Shown piece after piece: positions 55,719 through 64,000 of a stretch of 64,000 nucleotides of DNA. The translations under genes and the position numbers were made by a program. The notes under the pieces were generated by a model. The model was not told the DNA's origin and made no database searches. It saw nothing but the letters and a program-made list of their open reading frames with translations. Source of the DNA: Arthrobacter sp. MMS18-M83 (GTDB lineage: Bacteria > Actinomycetota > Actinomycetes > Actinomycetales > Micrococcaceae); contig NZ_CP113343.1 of NCBI RefSeq assembly GCF_026683955.1, positions 4,216,001 to 4,280,000 on the forward strand, given 5' to 3'. Positions within the stretch are counted from its first letter, which is position 1. Each line of letters opens with the position of its first letter.

Positions 55719-56468
55719 TTACTCGGGCTGGGGCCTTTGAATCAGTGGTTCGATAAGTGCTTCCATCTTGGCCTGCAGATACTGCTGGCCGGCTGCGGAG
55801 GGGTGGTCACCGTCGGGCCCGATGAGGTTGTCGGCGTCGTCCATGATCCAGCCGAGGTCAATCGGATCCACGAAGCTGGCGCCGGCTTGCTGGGCGGCGG
55901 CCTTATCCTGGTCCCGTATCTCGAGTCTTTCCGGTTCCGGCGTACTCGTATACGACGGTGGACCAATCACCAGGATGTCGGCATGGGGAGCCCGGACCTT
56001 GACCGACGCAAAGGCCCGAGCCGCTGCAACTTGGGTCTCCCCCGGGGAGGCACCCATGTCATTTTCGGAACCAAAGAACACCACCAAACGCGTGGAGTCC
56101 GTTACTGCCTCGTCGACCTGGGAACCGAAGGTCGATCCGTCGTCGCCGACGCTGACGTAGCCGCTTCCATCCTGTGCCGCATTGACGATCGTTGCCTGAA
56201 ACTGTTGAAAAACGGGATCGTTCTCCACAAGGTTTGGCCAGGCGTCGGCGGGTGAGGTGCCGTGTCCGGTACTGAGGGAATCTCCGATGATCACGACCGT
56301 TGGCTGTTTTGCGGACGCGGCAGCGCGGGGTCCCGCGTCGGACGAACAAGCATTAAGGGTCGCGAGAACGGAAAGGCAAACGGTTGCGATCGCCGTCGTG
56401 GTCCAGAGAAGTCCTCTTCGAGGGATTTGAGTCCGCAACAATTCGACCACTCCTCTGCATCTATTCAA
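55719..56468 (-). CDS. SGNH/GDSL-hydrolase lipoprotein
   Basis: This 249-residue exported protein has a hydrophobic signal ending in a lipobox (LNAC, Cys near residue 41). The SGNH core has block I VVIIGDSLSTGHG (Ser), block III VVFFGSENDMG (Asn) and block V PDGDHPSAAGQQYL (Asp, His). It likely cleaves ester bonds of surface polymers. It is monocistronic and reads against ilvE. The region 56469–56626 to its right has no gene that I can support. Confidence 0.85.
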   Translation of the reverse strand: MNRCRGVVELLRTQIPRRGLLWTTTAIATVCLSVLATLNACSSDAGPRAAASAKQPTVVIIGDSLSTGHGTSPADAWPNLVENDPVFQQFQATIVNAAQDGSGYVSVGDDGSTFGSQVDEAVTDSTRLVVFFGSENDMGASPGETQVAAARAFASVKVRAPHADILVIGPPSYTSTPEPERLEIRDQDKAAAQQAGASFVDPIDLGWIMDDADNLIGPDGDHPSAAGQQYLQAKMEALIEPLIQRPQPE

Positions 56469-56626
56469 GGCAATCCGCGCCCTAAATCAGCCCTGCCGGC
56501 GATCCGTTGATCTACTGGGCTTGTGCTGACGCCTTGACACCATGCTACGTCGTGTACTGGCTTTGCTCCTTGTGCAACTGCTCCAACTCCGGCAGCCAGC
56601 CATGTGACATGTGCCAAGATAGAATC

Positions 56627-57409
56627 GTGAATCCGGTCAATGATGCCTCTTTCCAGACCAGCAGTTTCCTCACCCGCTCACGCTTGGCACCCAATCCGGG
56701 GCCGATGAGCCTCGATGGGACCAACTCCTACGTCATTGCCGCGCCGGACGCTACCGGAGTGGTCGTCGTCGATCCAGGGCCGCTCGACGAATCGCATCTG
56801 GCCGCCCTCGCCGCCAGCGGAACGGTTGAGCTCGTTCTTATCACCCACCGCCACAAGGACCATACCGAGGCGTCCGCGCGCTTCCACGAACTCACCGGCG
56901 CTCCCGTCCGCGCGGCGGACCCGGCACACTGCCACGGTGGCGAGCCGCTCCGCGGTGACGAGGTCATCAAGGCAGCCGGGGTAGAGATCCATGTCCTTCC
57001 CACGCCGGGCCACACTTCTGATTCAGTGTGCTTCCATCTTCCCGGCGACGGGCCTGACGGCTCCGTGCTCACCGGCGACACCATCCTGGGACGAGGAACC
57101 ACGGTCCTGGATTATCCCGACGGCAGGCTAAGGGACTACCTCGCGAGCCTCGACACGCTTGAAGGACTTGGTCCCGCAACTCTGTTGCCCGCACACGGGC
57201 CCGTCCTGCCGGCGGTGGACGCGGTCTGCCGGGAGTATCGGGCACACAGGGAGATGCGCCTGGATCAGATCCGTGAGGCCCTCGCACGACTCGGGGCGGA
57301 GGCCGAGGTGCAGGCTGTCACCGATGCCGTGTATCCCGACGTCGATCCTTCCGTGCGCTGGGCCGCGGAAACCTCGGTTGCCGCGCAATTGGACTATCTG
57401 CGCGGCTAG
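56627..57409 (+). CDS. MBL-fold metallohydrolase
   Basis: This 260-residue metallo-beta-lactamase fold protein (LACTB2-like) has the zinc motif THRHKDHTEA (the classical HxHxDH has Arg in its second position: H-R-H-K-D-H), and further ligands in PTPGHTSDS and LTGDTILG. A C-terminal winged-helix-like region follows LPAHGPV. The frame is open upstream to 56507, but that extension is Cys-rich low-quality sequence. GTG 56627 starts the conserved part. The substrate is unknown. Confidence 0.87.
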   Translation: MNPVNDASFQTSSFLTRSRLAPNPGPMSLDGTNSYVIAAPDATGVVVVDPGPLDESHLAALAASGTVELVLITHRHKDHTEASARFHELTGAPVRAADPAHCHGGEPLRGDEVIKAAGVEIHVLPTPGHTSDSVCFHLPGDGPDGSVLTGDTILGRGTTVLDYPDGRLRDYLASLDTLEGLGPATLLPAHGPVLPAVDAVCREYRAHREMRLDQIREALARLGAEAEVQAVTDAVYPDVDPSVRWAAETSVAAQLDYLRG

Positions 57410-57480
57410 CGGACGCTGTCCGCAGCTGGGGAGCGTAGCGGCCGCGCTAACCACCGCGCGCGGACGGTACGCTAGAAACC

Positions 57481-58257
57481 ATGCGTATCGCTCGGTTTGT
57501 TGTTGATTCTGATCCCGTCTACGGCGTCGTGGAAGGTGAGCCCGGCAGTGAAGTCATCACTGTCATTCACGGCGATCCCTTCTTCAACGGCGTTGAGCGG
57601 ACCCCGGTCCGCCACAAGCTCGAAGACGTGCGCCTGCTGGCACCCATCATTCCGCGCAGCAAGGTGATCGGCGTCGGCCGGAACTTTGCTGATCACGCCC
57701 GGGAACTGGGCAATGAAGTTCCGCAGCATCCCCTGCTCTTCCTGAAGCCGAACACGGCCGTCGTTGGCCCCAACGACCCCATTGTGTTGCCCGAGTTCTC
57801 AGAAGAAGTTTCCTTCGAAGCGGAACTCTGCGTCGTCATCGGCCGCATTTGCAAGGACGTGCCCGAAAGCCGCGTGGACGATGTCATTTTCGGTTACACC
57901 TGCGGCAACGACCTCACAGCCCGCGACGTCCAGAAAACGGATCTGCAGTGGGCCCGCGCCAAGGGCTTCGACACCTCTGCGCCCCTGGGCCCGTGGATCG
58001 AGACCGACCTTGACCCCGAGGACCTGGCCATCAAAGGTTGGCTCAATGGCGAGCTTCGCCAGGACGGCAACACCAATCAGATGATCCGCAGCGTGCGTGA
58101 ACTCGTGTCGATCGTTTCGCAAGCATTCACTTTGCTGCCCGGCGACGTCATCATGACAGGTACTCCGGCCGGCGTCGGTCTGGTACAGGAAGGCGATCGC
58201 TACGAGATCGAGATCGAAGGCATCGGCCGCTTGTCCAATCCGGTAGTCCGCCGCTGA
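57481..58257 (+). CDS. Fumarylacetoacetate hydrolase family protein (second copy)
   Basis: This 258-residue protein has the FAH fold with metal-site Glu in VSFEAELCVVIG and Asp in GYTCGNDLTARDVQKTDLQWARAKGFD. GPWIETDLDPEDL and GDVIMTGTPAGVG close the domain. The N-terminal part (MRIARFVVDSDPVYGVVE) is typical of the YisK/acylpyruvase group. It lies just ahead of gltX, a common actinobacterial arrangement. TACGCT (57468–57473) ends 8 bases before ATG, suggesting a leaderless mRNA. Confidence 0.9.
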   Translation: MRIARFVVDSDPVYGVVEGEPGSEVITVIHGDPFFNGVERTPVRHKLEDVRLLAPIIPRSKVIGVGRNFADHARELGNEVPQHPLLFLKPNTAVVGPNDPIVLPEFSEEVSFEAELCVVIGRICKDVPESRVDDVIFGYTCGNDLTARDVQKTDLQWARAKGFDTSAPLGPWIETDLDPEDLAIKGWLNGELRQDGNTNQMIRSVRELVSIVSQAFTLLPGDVIMTGTPAGVGLVQEGDRYEIEIEGIGRLSNPVVRR

Positions 58258-58338
58258 GGCGTGACAGTCCGCCTGCTGCTTGACGCCAAGTGACAGTGGG
58301 GATTCCGCGAAGTGGCAGGCGGTAAAGTTGGAACCATT

Positions 58339-59853
58339 ATGACTACTGTTGCTGCGTCGAACTCTGCCGCCATCCCTGCCGTGAATGCCGAAACCCCGGT
58401 CCGCGTCCGGTTCTGCCCCTCGCCCACGGGAACCCCGCACGTCGGATTGATCCGTACGGCCCTCTTCAACTGGGCCTACGCCCGGCACACCGGAGGCAAG
58501 CTGGTTTTCCGTATCGAGGACACTGACTCTGCCCGCGACAGCGAGGAAAGCTACCATCAGCTGCTTGATGCGCTGAAGTGGCTCGGCATCGACTGGGACG
58601 AGGGCGTCGAGGTCGGCGGACCGCATGAACCGTACCGTCAGTCGCAGCGCAGCGATATCTACAAGGACGTCATCGCCAAGCTGAAGGCCGGCGGTCACAT
58701 CTACGAGTCGTACTCCACTCCGGACGAAATTGAAGCCCGGCACCGCGCTGCCGGCCGGGATCCCAAGCTCGGCTACGACGGCTTCGACCGGCATGTGACG
58801 GAAGAGCAGCTCGCCCAGTACAAGGCCGAAGGCCGCCAGGCCGTGCTGCGCCTGCGTATGCCGGACGAAGACCTGACCTTCAATGACCTCGTGCGCGGGG
58901 AGATCACGTTCAAGGCAGGCTCCGTGCCCGACTTTGCCGTGGTGCGGGCCAATGGTGCACCGCTGTACACCTTGGTGAATCCGGTCGACGACGCGCTCAT
59001 GGGCATCACGCACATCCTGCGCGGTGAGGACCTGCTTAGCTCGACTCCGCGCCAGATCGCCCTCTACCGTGCGCTGTACGCCATCGGCGTCGCCGAATAC
59101 ATGCCGGAGTTCGGCCACCTTCCATACGTCATGGGCCAGGGGAACAAGAAGCTGTCCAAACGCGATCCGGAATCGAGCCTGTTCCTGCACCGCGAGCGTG
59201 GCTTCATCCGCGAGGGATTGCTCAACTACCTGTCGCTCCTGGGCTGGTCCCTGAGCGCCGACGAGGACATCTTCACCGTGGAGCAGCTCGTGGCCAACTT
59301 CGACATCCACGATGTCCTGGGCAACCCGGCGCGCTTCGACATCAAGAAGGCCGAAGCGATCAACGGCACGCACGTGCGTATGCTCACCCCTGACGACTTC
59401 CGGGAGCGGCTCGTTCCCTACCTGCGCGCTGCCGGTTTCGTGGGGGAGATCCTGACCCCGCGCCAGGAAGAGATCCTCGAGGAGGCCGCGCCGCTGGTCC
59501 AGGAACGGATCACCCTTCTGGGTGAGGCACCCGAGATGCTCGCCTTCCTTTTCAAGCAGGACGGCCACATCGACGTCGCGGACGACGCCCGCAAGGGCCT
59601 TCCCGAAAACCTGACCGAGGTGTTGGACGCTGCGTTGGCCGCGTTGGAACCGGTCGAGGACTGGACCGCCGAAAGCATCCAGACGGCGCTCAAGCAGGCC
59701 CTGGTGGAGGACCTCGGCGTCAAGCCGCGCCTTGCGTTCGGACCCGTGCGCACGGCCATCTCCGGCCGCCGCATCTCGCCACCGCTTTTTGAATCCATGG
59801 TCATCCTGGGCAAGGATTCCTCGCTCACCCGCTTGCGCTCGTTCCGCGGCTAG
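58339..59853 (+). CDS. gltX: Glutamyl-tRNA synthetase
   Basis: This 504-residue class I synthetase has the HIGH-type motif [26 protein letters not shown] in [14 protein letters not shown], and a C-terminal anticodon-binding helical domain. In actinobacteria this enzyme also charges tRNA-Gln. Both tRNA-Gln and tRNA-Glu lie 2.5 kb downstream. A TAAAGT box (58323–58328) precedes ATG 58339, leaving a 4-base leader. Confidence 0.96.
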   Translation: MTTVAASNSAAIPAVNAETPVRVRFCPSPTGTPHVGLIRTALFNWAYARHTGGKLVFRIEDTDSARDSEESYHQLLDALKWLGIDWDEGVEVGGPHEPYRQSQRSDIYKDVIAKLKAGGHIYESYSTPDEIEARHRAAGRDPKLGYDGFDRHVTEEQLAQYKAEGRQAVLRLRMPDEDLTFNDLVRGEITFKAGSVPDFAVVRANGAPLYTLVNPVDDALMGITHILRGEDLLSSTPRQIALYRALYAIGVAEYMPEFGHLPYVMGQGNKKLSKRDPESSLFLHRERGFIREGLLNYLSLLGWSLSADEDIFTVEQLVANFDIHDVLGNPARFDIKKAEAINGTHVRMLTPDDFRERLVPYLRAAGFVGEILTPRQEEILEEAAPLVQERITLLGEAPEMLAFLFKQDGHIDVADDARKGLPENLTEVLDAALAALEPVEDWTAESIQTALKQALVEDLGVKPRLAFGPVRTAISGRRISPPLFESMVILGKDSSLTRLRSFRG

Positions 59854-59865
59854 TCCAGGCTCGCC

Positions 59866-60579
59866 GTGATCAGCGCACTTCAGGAATCCTTTGGCACGGT
59901 CCAGGGTGTCCTCTTCGATATTGACGACACGCTTGTGGATCTCGAATACGCCATGACCACGGCGCTGCGTGACGTCAGCGAACATCTCCTGCCCGGCCTG
60001 GACCAGGCCGGGTGGGAGAAATTCGGACGGATATTCACTCACGAAACGACGCATTTCTATGACCGCTACCTCGCAGGCGAGTTAACGTTCAACGAGCAAC
60101 GACTCCTGCGTGGCCGTGCCGCGCTAGGGCATTTCGGCGTTGAGCTTGGGGGCGAGGACTCCCACACATGGCTCAGCGACTACTCCCGCCTGCAGCCCAG
60201 CTATGTAAGGGCCTTCAGCGACGTAGTTCCCGTGCTTGACGCCCTGGATGCCGCCGGCATTCCTTATGGCGCCGTGAGCAATAACGTCCACGATTACCAG
60301 CGGGTCAAACTCGACAGCGCAGGACTCGCAAGGATCACGGTGCTTGTGGGAACGGACACTGTTGGTGTGCCCAAGCCGGACCCCGCCATATACCTCGAGG
60401 GGGTCCGCCGCCTGGGCACGATTCCGGCCGAGACGCTCTTCGTCGGCGACAACCGGTTGCTCGACGCCGATGGCGCCACTGCGGCCGGATTGCAAGGCGT
60501 CTGGCTGAACCGTACAGGTGGGGCCACGTCCGGCTTTTCCGGCCACGAAATAGACTCCCTGTCGCGGCTGCTCGCCTGA
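59866..60579 (+). CDS. HAD-superfamily hydrolase
   Basis: This 237-residue phosphatase-like protein has motif I VLFDIDDTLVDLE (nucleophile Asp), motif II AVSNN, motif III Lys in GVPKPDPAIY and motif IV FVGDNRLLDADGA. The GTG start at 59866 is 12 bases from the gltX stop, so it is probably co-transcribed. The substrate is unknown. Confidence 0.9.
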   Translation: MISALQESFGTVQGVLFDIDDTLVDLEYAMTTALRDVSEHLLPGLDQAGWEKFGRIFTHETTHFYDRYLAGELTFNEQRLLRGRAALGHFGVELGGEDSHTWLSDYSRLQPSYVRAFSDVVPVLDALDAAGIPYGAVSNNVHDYQRVKLDSAGLARITVLVGTDTVGVPKPDPAIYLEGVRRLGTIPAETLFVGDNRLLDADGATAAGLQGVWLNRTGGATSGFSGHEIDSLSRLLA

Positions 60580-60618
60580 GCCTTTGCTGCTCGCCTGAAC
60601 AGAGGCGGGCTTCGGCGG

Positions 60619-62082
60619 CTACGCGCCGAGCCGGAACTTCCGGAGGAAGACAAACGCGCCCACGGAGCCCGCACCCAGGACGCCCACAAGTCCAAGCGCC
60701 GTGCCGGTATCTGACTTTTCAGCCATGCTCGACGGCGATACCGCAGCGGCCCCCTGATGGAGTTCTGCCGTGCCCGCCGCGATCCGGGCATTCCCGTCCG
60801 CGAGTTTGTCGGCTCCGGTAGACAGCTGGGCCGAGCCCGCAGCCAGTTTGGCGTTTCCTTCGGACAATTTCGAGGCGCCCGCGGCCAATGCAGTGGAGCC
60901 GTCGAGAAGACCGGGGGAGGAGGGATCGGCGGGGCTGCCCTTGATGCCCGCCATCAGCGATTCCGTGCCCGACGCCATTCGTGACGTTCCATCCGTCATG
61001 CTGGCCGTGGCCTTGAGGAGCCCCGGGTGTTCGGGGTCGCCCGGAACGCCGTCCATGCCCACGCGGATCCTTGCCGTTCCATCGGCAAGCATCTGGGTTC
61101 CCAGAACCACGCCCGGAGAGGCCGGGTCCTGGCTGTTGAGCTTCTGGGCGAGCGTCGCGAAGCCAGCTGTCAGCTTCCCGGTTCCTGCCGCCAGTTTCCC
61201 CGTGCCGTCGGCGAGCCTTCGGGTACCGTCGTGCAGTTGCCCCGCCCCGGCTTGGAGCTGGCCCGCGCCCGCCTGTAATTGCGCGGCTCCGGCATCAAGG
61301 CGATGTGCGCCATCGTTGAGGGCATTGATCTGGGCCCTCAGCACTGCGAGTGGCACTACGCCCTGGACTCCGTTGGCGGCATCGGCGAGCTGCTGCAGCC
61401 CTTGGGCCAAGGCTGCGGTTCCTGTCCCCTTGGTGGGATCGTTTCCGGCGCCCGGGTAGCCCTTGAGCTGATCAGTGCCAGCCGCCAGACTCGCGGTACC
61501 CGCGTCGAGCCGGGCAGCGCCGGCGTCGAGCTGTGCGGCGCCGTTGTTGAGCTGGACTGCCCCATTGTTGAGCTGCGTGGCGCCATCGGCGAGGTTGTTT
61601 TCGGCGTTGCCGGCCGGCGTCGGGGTCAGGGCCGCGGAGAGCTGAACAGCCCCGGCCGCAAGCTTCTGCGCGCCGTCGTCCACTTTGTAGACTCCTGGCG
61701 CAAGCTTGGCGTTGACATCGTTCTGGATCTTCACCGCCCCTGTAGCCAGTTTGTCGGCGCCATCCTTCAACTGTTGGGCTCCCGGTGCCAGTTTGCCCTG
61801 GATTCCGGTTTGGACCTTCGACGCGCCATCAGCCAGTTTGGCCGCGCCAGTCCCGGCTTCCGCGGCTCCTCCCGCAAGCCTTGCCGCACCGTCTTTGAGC
61901 TGTCCGGCGCCGGCTGATGCCTGTCCTGCGCCGTCATTGAGCTGCTCGGATCCTGCAGCGATCTTCCCAATGACCAATGTGTAAAACCCGAGGAGGGCGA
62001 TCAGTAGGAGGGCGAGCACACCGATGGCGATCATCTGGGCCCGGCTGCGTGTTGTGGTGGCGATGGCAGGGTTCCGTGTCAT
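60619..62082 (-). CDS. Membrane protein of YhgE/Pip-like ADGA repeats
   Basis: This 487-residue protein has one N-terminal membrane segment (IAIGVLALLLIALLGFYTLVI). About 400 residues of degenerate heptad repeats follow (KLADGA, QLNNGA, RLDAGA, KLAAGS), then a C-terminal segment ending FVFLRKFRLGA. The pattern (x-L-x-x-G-A/T) is that of the YhgE/Pip family extracytoplasmic coiled domains, but the usual multi-pass C-terminal ABC2-like part is missing. Start ATG 62082 follows GAGAGGA. The role is unknown; surface scaffold or efflux accessory are options. Confidence 0.75.
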   Translation of the reverse strand: MTRNPAIATTTRSRAQMIAIGVLALLLIALLGFYTLVIGKIAAGSEQLNDGAGQASAGAGQLKDGAARLAGGAAEAGTGAAKLADGASKVQTGIQGKLAPGAQQLKDGADKLATGAVKIQNDVNAKLAPGVYKVDDGAQKLAAGAVQLSAALTPTPAGNAENNLADGATQLNNGAVQLNNGAAQLDAGAARLDAGTASLAAGTDQLKGYPGAGNDPTKGTGTAALAQGLQQLADAANGVQGVVPLAVLRAQINALNDGAHRLDAGAAQLQAGAGQLQAGAGQLHDGTRRLADGTGKLAAGTGKLTAGFATLAQKLNSQDPASPGVVLGTQMLADGTARIRVGMDGVPGDPEHPGLLKATASMTDGTSRMASGTESLMAGIKGSPADPSSPGLLDGSTALAAGASKLSEGNAKLAAGSAQLSTGADKLADGNARIAAGTAELHQGAAAVSPSSMAEKSDTGTALGLVGVLGAGSVGAFVFLRKFRLGA

Positions 62083-62200
62083 GGGCGATTCCTCTCGATG
62101 ACTTCCCGACGGCGACGCTGCTGCCGGGGATCCCCCCATGTGACGCAGCTAACAGGCGACGTGACCTGTGGCTGTGCCACGAAACAAGTGTTTGGCATTG

Positions 62201-62229
62201 GTTACCGAGTGGTAACTTACCGAGAGTAA
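62201..62229. promoter_or_regulatory. Adjacent TTAC…GTAA operator-like palindromes
   Basis: GTTACC-GAGT-GGTAAC (62201–62216) is a perfect 16-bp palindrome. TTAC-CGAGA-GTAA (62217–62229) follows directly. Both contain TTACCGAG, and both look like TetR-family sites. They lie about 120 bases before the repeat-protein start on the minus strand. No TetR gene is adjacent. Confidence 0.5.
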
Positions 62230-62233
62230 ACTT

Positions 62234-62262
62234 AACCCTCGGGGTATTGCAAGGGTTTTTTG
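62234..62262 (+). terminator. Orphan rho-independent terminator
   Basis: AACCCT (62234–62239) pairs with AGGGTT (62252–62257) across a 12-base loop, followed by a run of T. It ends a plus-strand transcript that has no recognised gene, upstream of the tRNA-Gln promoter. Confidence 0.45.
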
Positions 62263-62321
62263 CTCTCATTGGCGGATCATTGAGCGTAGGACGGTGACGG
62301 TCGCGTGACCGTGCGCTCGAT

Positions 62322-62350
62322 TTGTGCGCATCGAGAGTCTCGGGTAAAGT
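62322..62350 (+). promoter_or_regulatory. Promoter of the tRNA-Gln gene
   Basis: TTGTGC and TAAAGT are separated by 17 bases. The −10 box ends 65 bases before the tRNA. Confidence 0.5.
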
Positions 62351-62415
62351 AATTACTCGTGCTAAGGGGCACGGAGCGAAGGTTTACGCCATCGAATCCG
62401 GCCTAAAAGCGCCAA

Positions 62416-62487
62416 TGGGATATGGTGTAATTGGCAACACTACGGTTTCTGGTACCGTCATTCTAGGTTCGAGTCCTGGTATCCCAG
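62416..62487 (+). tRNA. tRNA-Gln (anticodon CUG)
   Basis: This 72-nt gene has acceptor TGGGATA/TATCCCA, anticodon stem ACGGT/ACCGT around TTCTGGT (anticodon CTG), and T-loop TTCGAGT. CCA is not encoded. Confidence 0.94.
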
Positions 62488-62628
62488 CTCTGAATAATCC
62501 ATGTATTTGCGTGGTAATTTGGAAGTTTTGAAGCGGTTCGCCGATTTGAAACAACGTTGAATGTATGAAATACTCATTCAGCTTGAATGCCGGAAGCGGT
62601 ATTCAAAACGCAGTAATTCAAAGTACAA

Positions 62629-62701
62629 GGCCCCATCGTATAGCGGCCTAGTACGCTGCCCTCTCACGGCGGTAACGCGGGTTCGAATCCCGCTGGGGTC
62701 A
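62629..62701 (+). tRNA. tRNA-Glu (anticodon CUC)
   Basis: This 73-nt gene has acceptor GGCCCCA/TGGGGTC with one G·T pair, anticodon loop CTCTCAC (anticodon CTC), and T-loop TTCGAAT. CCA is not encoded. A strong terminator follows. Confidence 0.94.
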
Positions 62702-62708
62702 CAACATG

Positions 62709-62740
62709 AATCCCCCGGAACCACCAGGTTCCGGGGGATT
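62709..62740 (+). terminator. Terminator of the tRNA-Gln/Glu region
   Basis: A 13–14-bp stem (ATCCCCCGGAACC and complement) with an ACCA loop is followed by TTTTTC. Confidence 0.9.
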
Positions 62741-62886
62741 TTTCTTTGCCCAAGGTGCGGGTGGAACATCGGACACCGTACCTTCCTCCCCTTGTTTGCC
62801 GCCCGAAAGTCCCCAAATGATGCGACCCGCCGTGTCGCAAGCGCTTTCCCATATCAAAAAAAGGGGAGAGTGGTACGGGTGGCAGC

Positions 62887-63450
62887 TCAGGTGGTCTTCT
62901 GGAGGGCTTCCGCGGCGTCTCTGACCTTGATGAGCGTGCGCAGGTTCCGGGTGGTGGTGCTTGCCTTGTAGCGGGCCTTTGAAGAGAGCTTGCTGAAGGG
63001 GCTGTCCAATGTGCCTCCTGCTGGGGCGAGCCAGGCCGAAGCCTCGGCGCCCAAGCGGACTTGCTCGACGCCGCCCTGTCCCGGCGTGCCGAGGGCTGTG
63101 CCGGCGTCGAACAGTTCGTCCAACATGGCCGTGTCCGAAGCTAGGGTGATGTAGCTGTGCGTGGTCTTGTCGTCGGCGGGATAGGGGCAGGCTTCCACCA
63201 GTTCGGCAACCCGTTCTGCGGTCAGGACCACTACCCAGGCGTCATAACCGAATGCGTCCCTCAGGCATTTCTCGCATTGCTCTTTGACTTCGGCCGCGTC
63301 CAGATCGCTCTGAAGGACAACGTTGCCGCTGGCAAGCAGGGTCTTGACCCCGGTGAAGGGGTATGCCTTGAGGGCCACTTTGAGGTCGGCCATCTTGATG
63401 TTGATCCCGCCAACGTTGATCCCACGCAGGAACACGGCAAAGCTGTTCAT
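62887..63450 (-). CDS. DUF1697 family protein
   Basis: This 187-residue protein opens with the family signature FAVFLRGINVGG … KMADLKVALKAYPFTGVKTLLASGNVV (about residues 20–46). The C-terminus SPFSKLSSKARYKASTTTRNLRTLIKV is also typical. The biochemical role of the family is unknown. It reads in the same direction as ndgR, 68 bases after its stop. Confidence 0.9.
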   Translation of the reverse strand: MNSFAVFLRGINVGGINIKMADLKVALKAYPFTGVKTLLASGNVVLQSDLDAAEVKEQCEKCLRDAFGYDAWVVVLTAERVAELVEACPYPADDKTTHSYITLASDTAMLDELFDAGTALGTPGQGGVEQVRLGAEASAWLAPAGGTLDSPFSKLSSKARYKASTTTRNLRTLIKVRDAAEALQKTT

Positions 63451-63518
63451 GCGCCCACCCTACATGCGCCCACCCTACGTGCGCCCATTCATTGCCGAGA
63501 GGGGTCGAGGAGAGCGGA

Positions 63519-64000
63519 TCAGTCGTTGTTCTTGCGCAGGGCTTCCGTCAGCACCCGGGCGGCATTGCAGACGACCTCGGCATGGAGCCGCCCGGGTTGG
63601 CGGGTCAGGCGCTCGATGGGGCCCGAGATGGACACCGCAGCAATGACCCGGCCGGAAGGGCCGCGCACCGGTGCGGAGACTGAGGCGACACCGGGCTCGC
63701 GTTCGCCCAGGCTCTGAGCCCAGCCCCGACGTCGTACTCCCGCCAGGACCGTCGGGGTGAATCGGGCATTCTGAAGTCCGTCCAGAAGCCGGTCGTGGTC
63801 TTCCCACGCCAGTAGGATTTGCGCGGCGGAGCCGGCCTTCATGGACAGCTGGGTTCCGACGGGTATGGTGTCGCGCAGGCCGATCGGGCGTTCGGCCGAA
63901 GCGACGCACACGCGCCAGTCGCCCTGCCGGCGGAAGATCTGAGCGCTTTCGCCGGTGGCGTCCCGGAGCTGGATGAGGACAGGACCGGCCGAGGCGATGA
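63519..64000 (-). CDS. ndgR: IclR-type regulator NdgR (partial; 5' end outside window)
   Basis: About 160 C-terminal residues are visible, covering the IclR effector domain: PVLIQLRDATGESAQIFRRQGDWRVCVASAE (residues close to the right edge), KAGSAAQILLAWEDHD, GVRRRGWAQSLGEREPGVASVSAPVRG and ISGPIERLTRQPGRLHAE. This closely resembles NdgR, the actinobacterial regulator of leucine and other amino acid synthesis, which is normally divergent from leuCD. The helix-turn-helix and start are beyond 64000. Confidence 0.85.
   Translation of the reverse strand, partial: IASAGPVLIQLRDATGESAQIFRRQGDWRVCVASAERPIGLRDTIPVGTQLSMKAGSAAQILLAWEDHDRLLDGLQNARFTPTVLAGVRRRGWAQSLGEREPGVASVSAPVRGPSGRVIAAVSISGPIERLTRQPGRLHAEVVCNAARVLTEALRKNND

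Noticed and set aside
56507..56626. N-terminal extension of the MBL hydrolase rich in Cys
   Set aside because: It lacks a ribosome site, is not part of the family and includes likely promoter sequence; GTG 56627 begins the conserved protein.
57799..60054. A 751-codon open frame on the minus strand across gltX and the second FAH gene
   Set aside because: It is antisense to two well-recognised genes and its product is low-complexity His/Arg/Val-rich sequence with no family resemblance, a usual by-product of high GC.

Overview
The window looks like a chromosomal stretch of a high-GC actinobacterium of the Arthrobacter group (Micrococcaceae). The evidence is the frequent GTG starts, the TAnnnT −10 boxes placed 7–8 nt before ATG (leaderless transcripts), an ArfC/sunset-type membrane protein, a degenerate-Nudix NrtR, and the order serA … metG … leuB–ilvE … gltX–tRNA-Gln/Glu … ndgR. 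Most of it is core metabolism. I see no prophage, insertion sequence, CRISPR array or integrative element.

Layout. 1–4.7 kb: end of sbcD, sbcC and an MFS exporter preceded by an overlapping micro-ORF. 4.8–7.8 kb: an IclR regulator divergent from a two-component flavin monooxygenase (HpaC/HpaB type), with three operator-like palindromes between them. 8–9.3 kb: a phosphoribosyltransferase and a MarR-like regulator. 9.2–12.5 kb: a tightly overlapping 2-oxoacid/acetoin dehydrogenase operon whose E2 is reduced to a lone lipoyl domain followed by a separate alpha/beta-hydrolase. 12.6–14.7 kb: amino-acid permease and Lrp regulator. 14.8–20.7 kb: the NAD operon nrtR-nadA-nadB-nadC-cysteine desulfurase. 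20.8–33 kb: mixed genes (GtrA, FAH family, DUF1684, lipoprotein, transglutaminase, MarR–LLM oxidoreductase, RND transporter, malate:quinone oxidoreductase, peptide-type substrate-binding lipoprotein). 33–34.8 kb: tRNA-Leu, Bcp peroxiredoxin, MarR and two identical tRNA-Lys genes. 34.8–38.2 kb: sugar dehydrogenase, sunset-domain protein and a frameshifted lysR. 38.3–45.8 kb: ilvD (frameshifted), an attenuator with a Val-rich leader peptide, ilvB-ilvN-ilvC, serA. 46–51.2 kb: FtsX-type ABC exporter pair and metG. 51.6–53.3 kb: a surface protein with Pro-Pro-Val repeats plus a sortase. 53.3–55.6 kb: leuB and ilvE. 55.7–62 kb: SGNH lipoprotein, MBL hydrolase, FAH protein, gltX, HAD phosphatase and a repeat-rich membrane protein. 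62.4–64 kb: tRNA-Gln, tRNA-Glu, a DUF1697 protein and the 3' part of ndgR.

How the genes work together. The 38–64 kb half is dominated by branched-chain amino acid synthesis (ilvD, ilvBNC, leuB, ilvE, and NdgR, the leucine regulator) with an attenuator before ilvB. The NAD operon pairs the Fe-S enzyme NadA with a dedicated cysteine desulfurase and the regulator NrtR. Two families of intergenic palindromic repeats recur at gene 3' ends: a 66-bp element (three copies) and a GCTCGCTCAC-bounded element (three sites). Single-base frameshifts interrupt both lysR and ilvD within 1.7 kb, so sequencing error must be excluded before calling either gene dead. The most unusual gene arrangement is the split E2 of the dehydrogenase operon.
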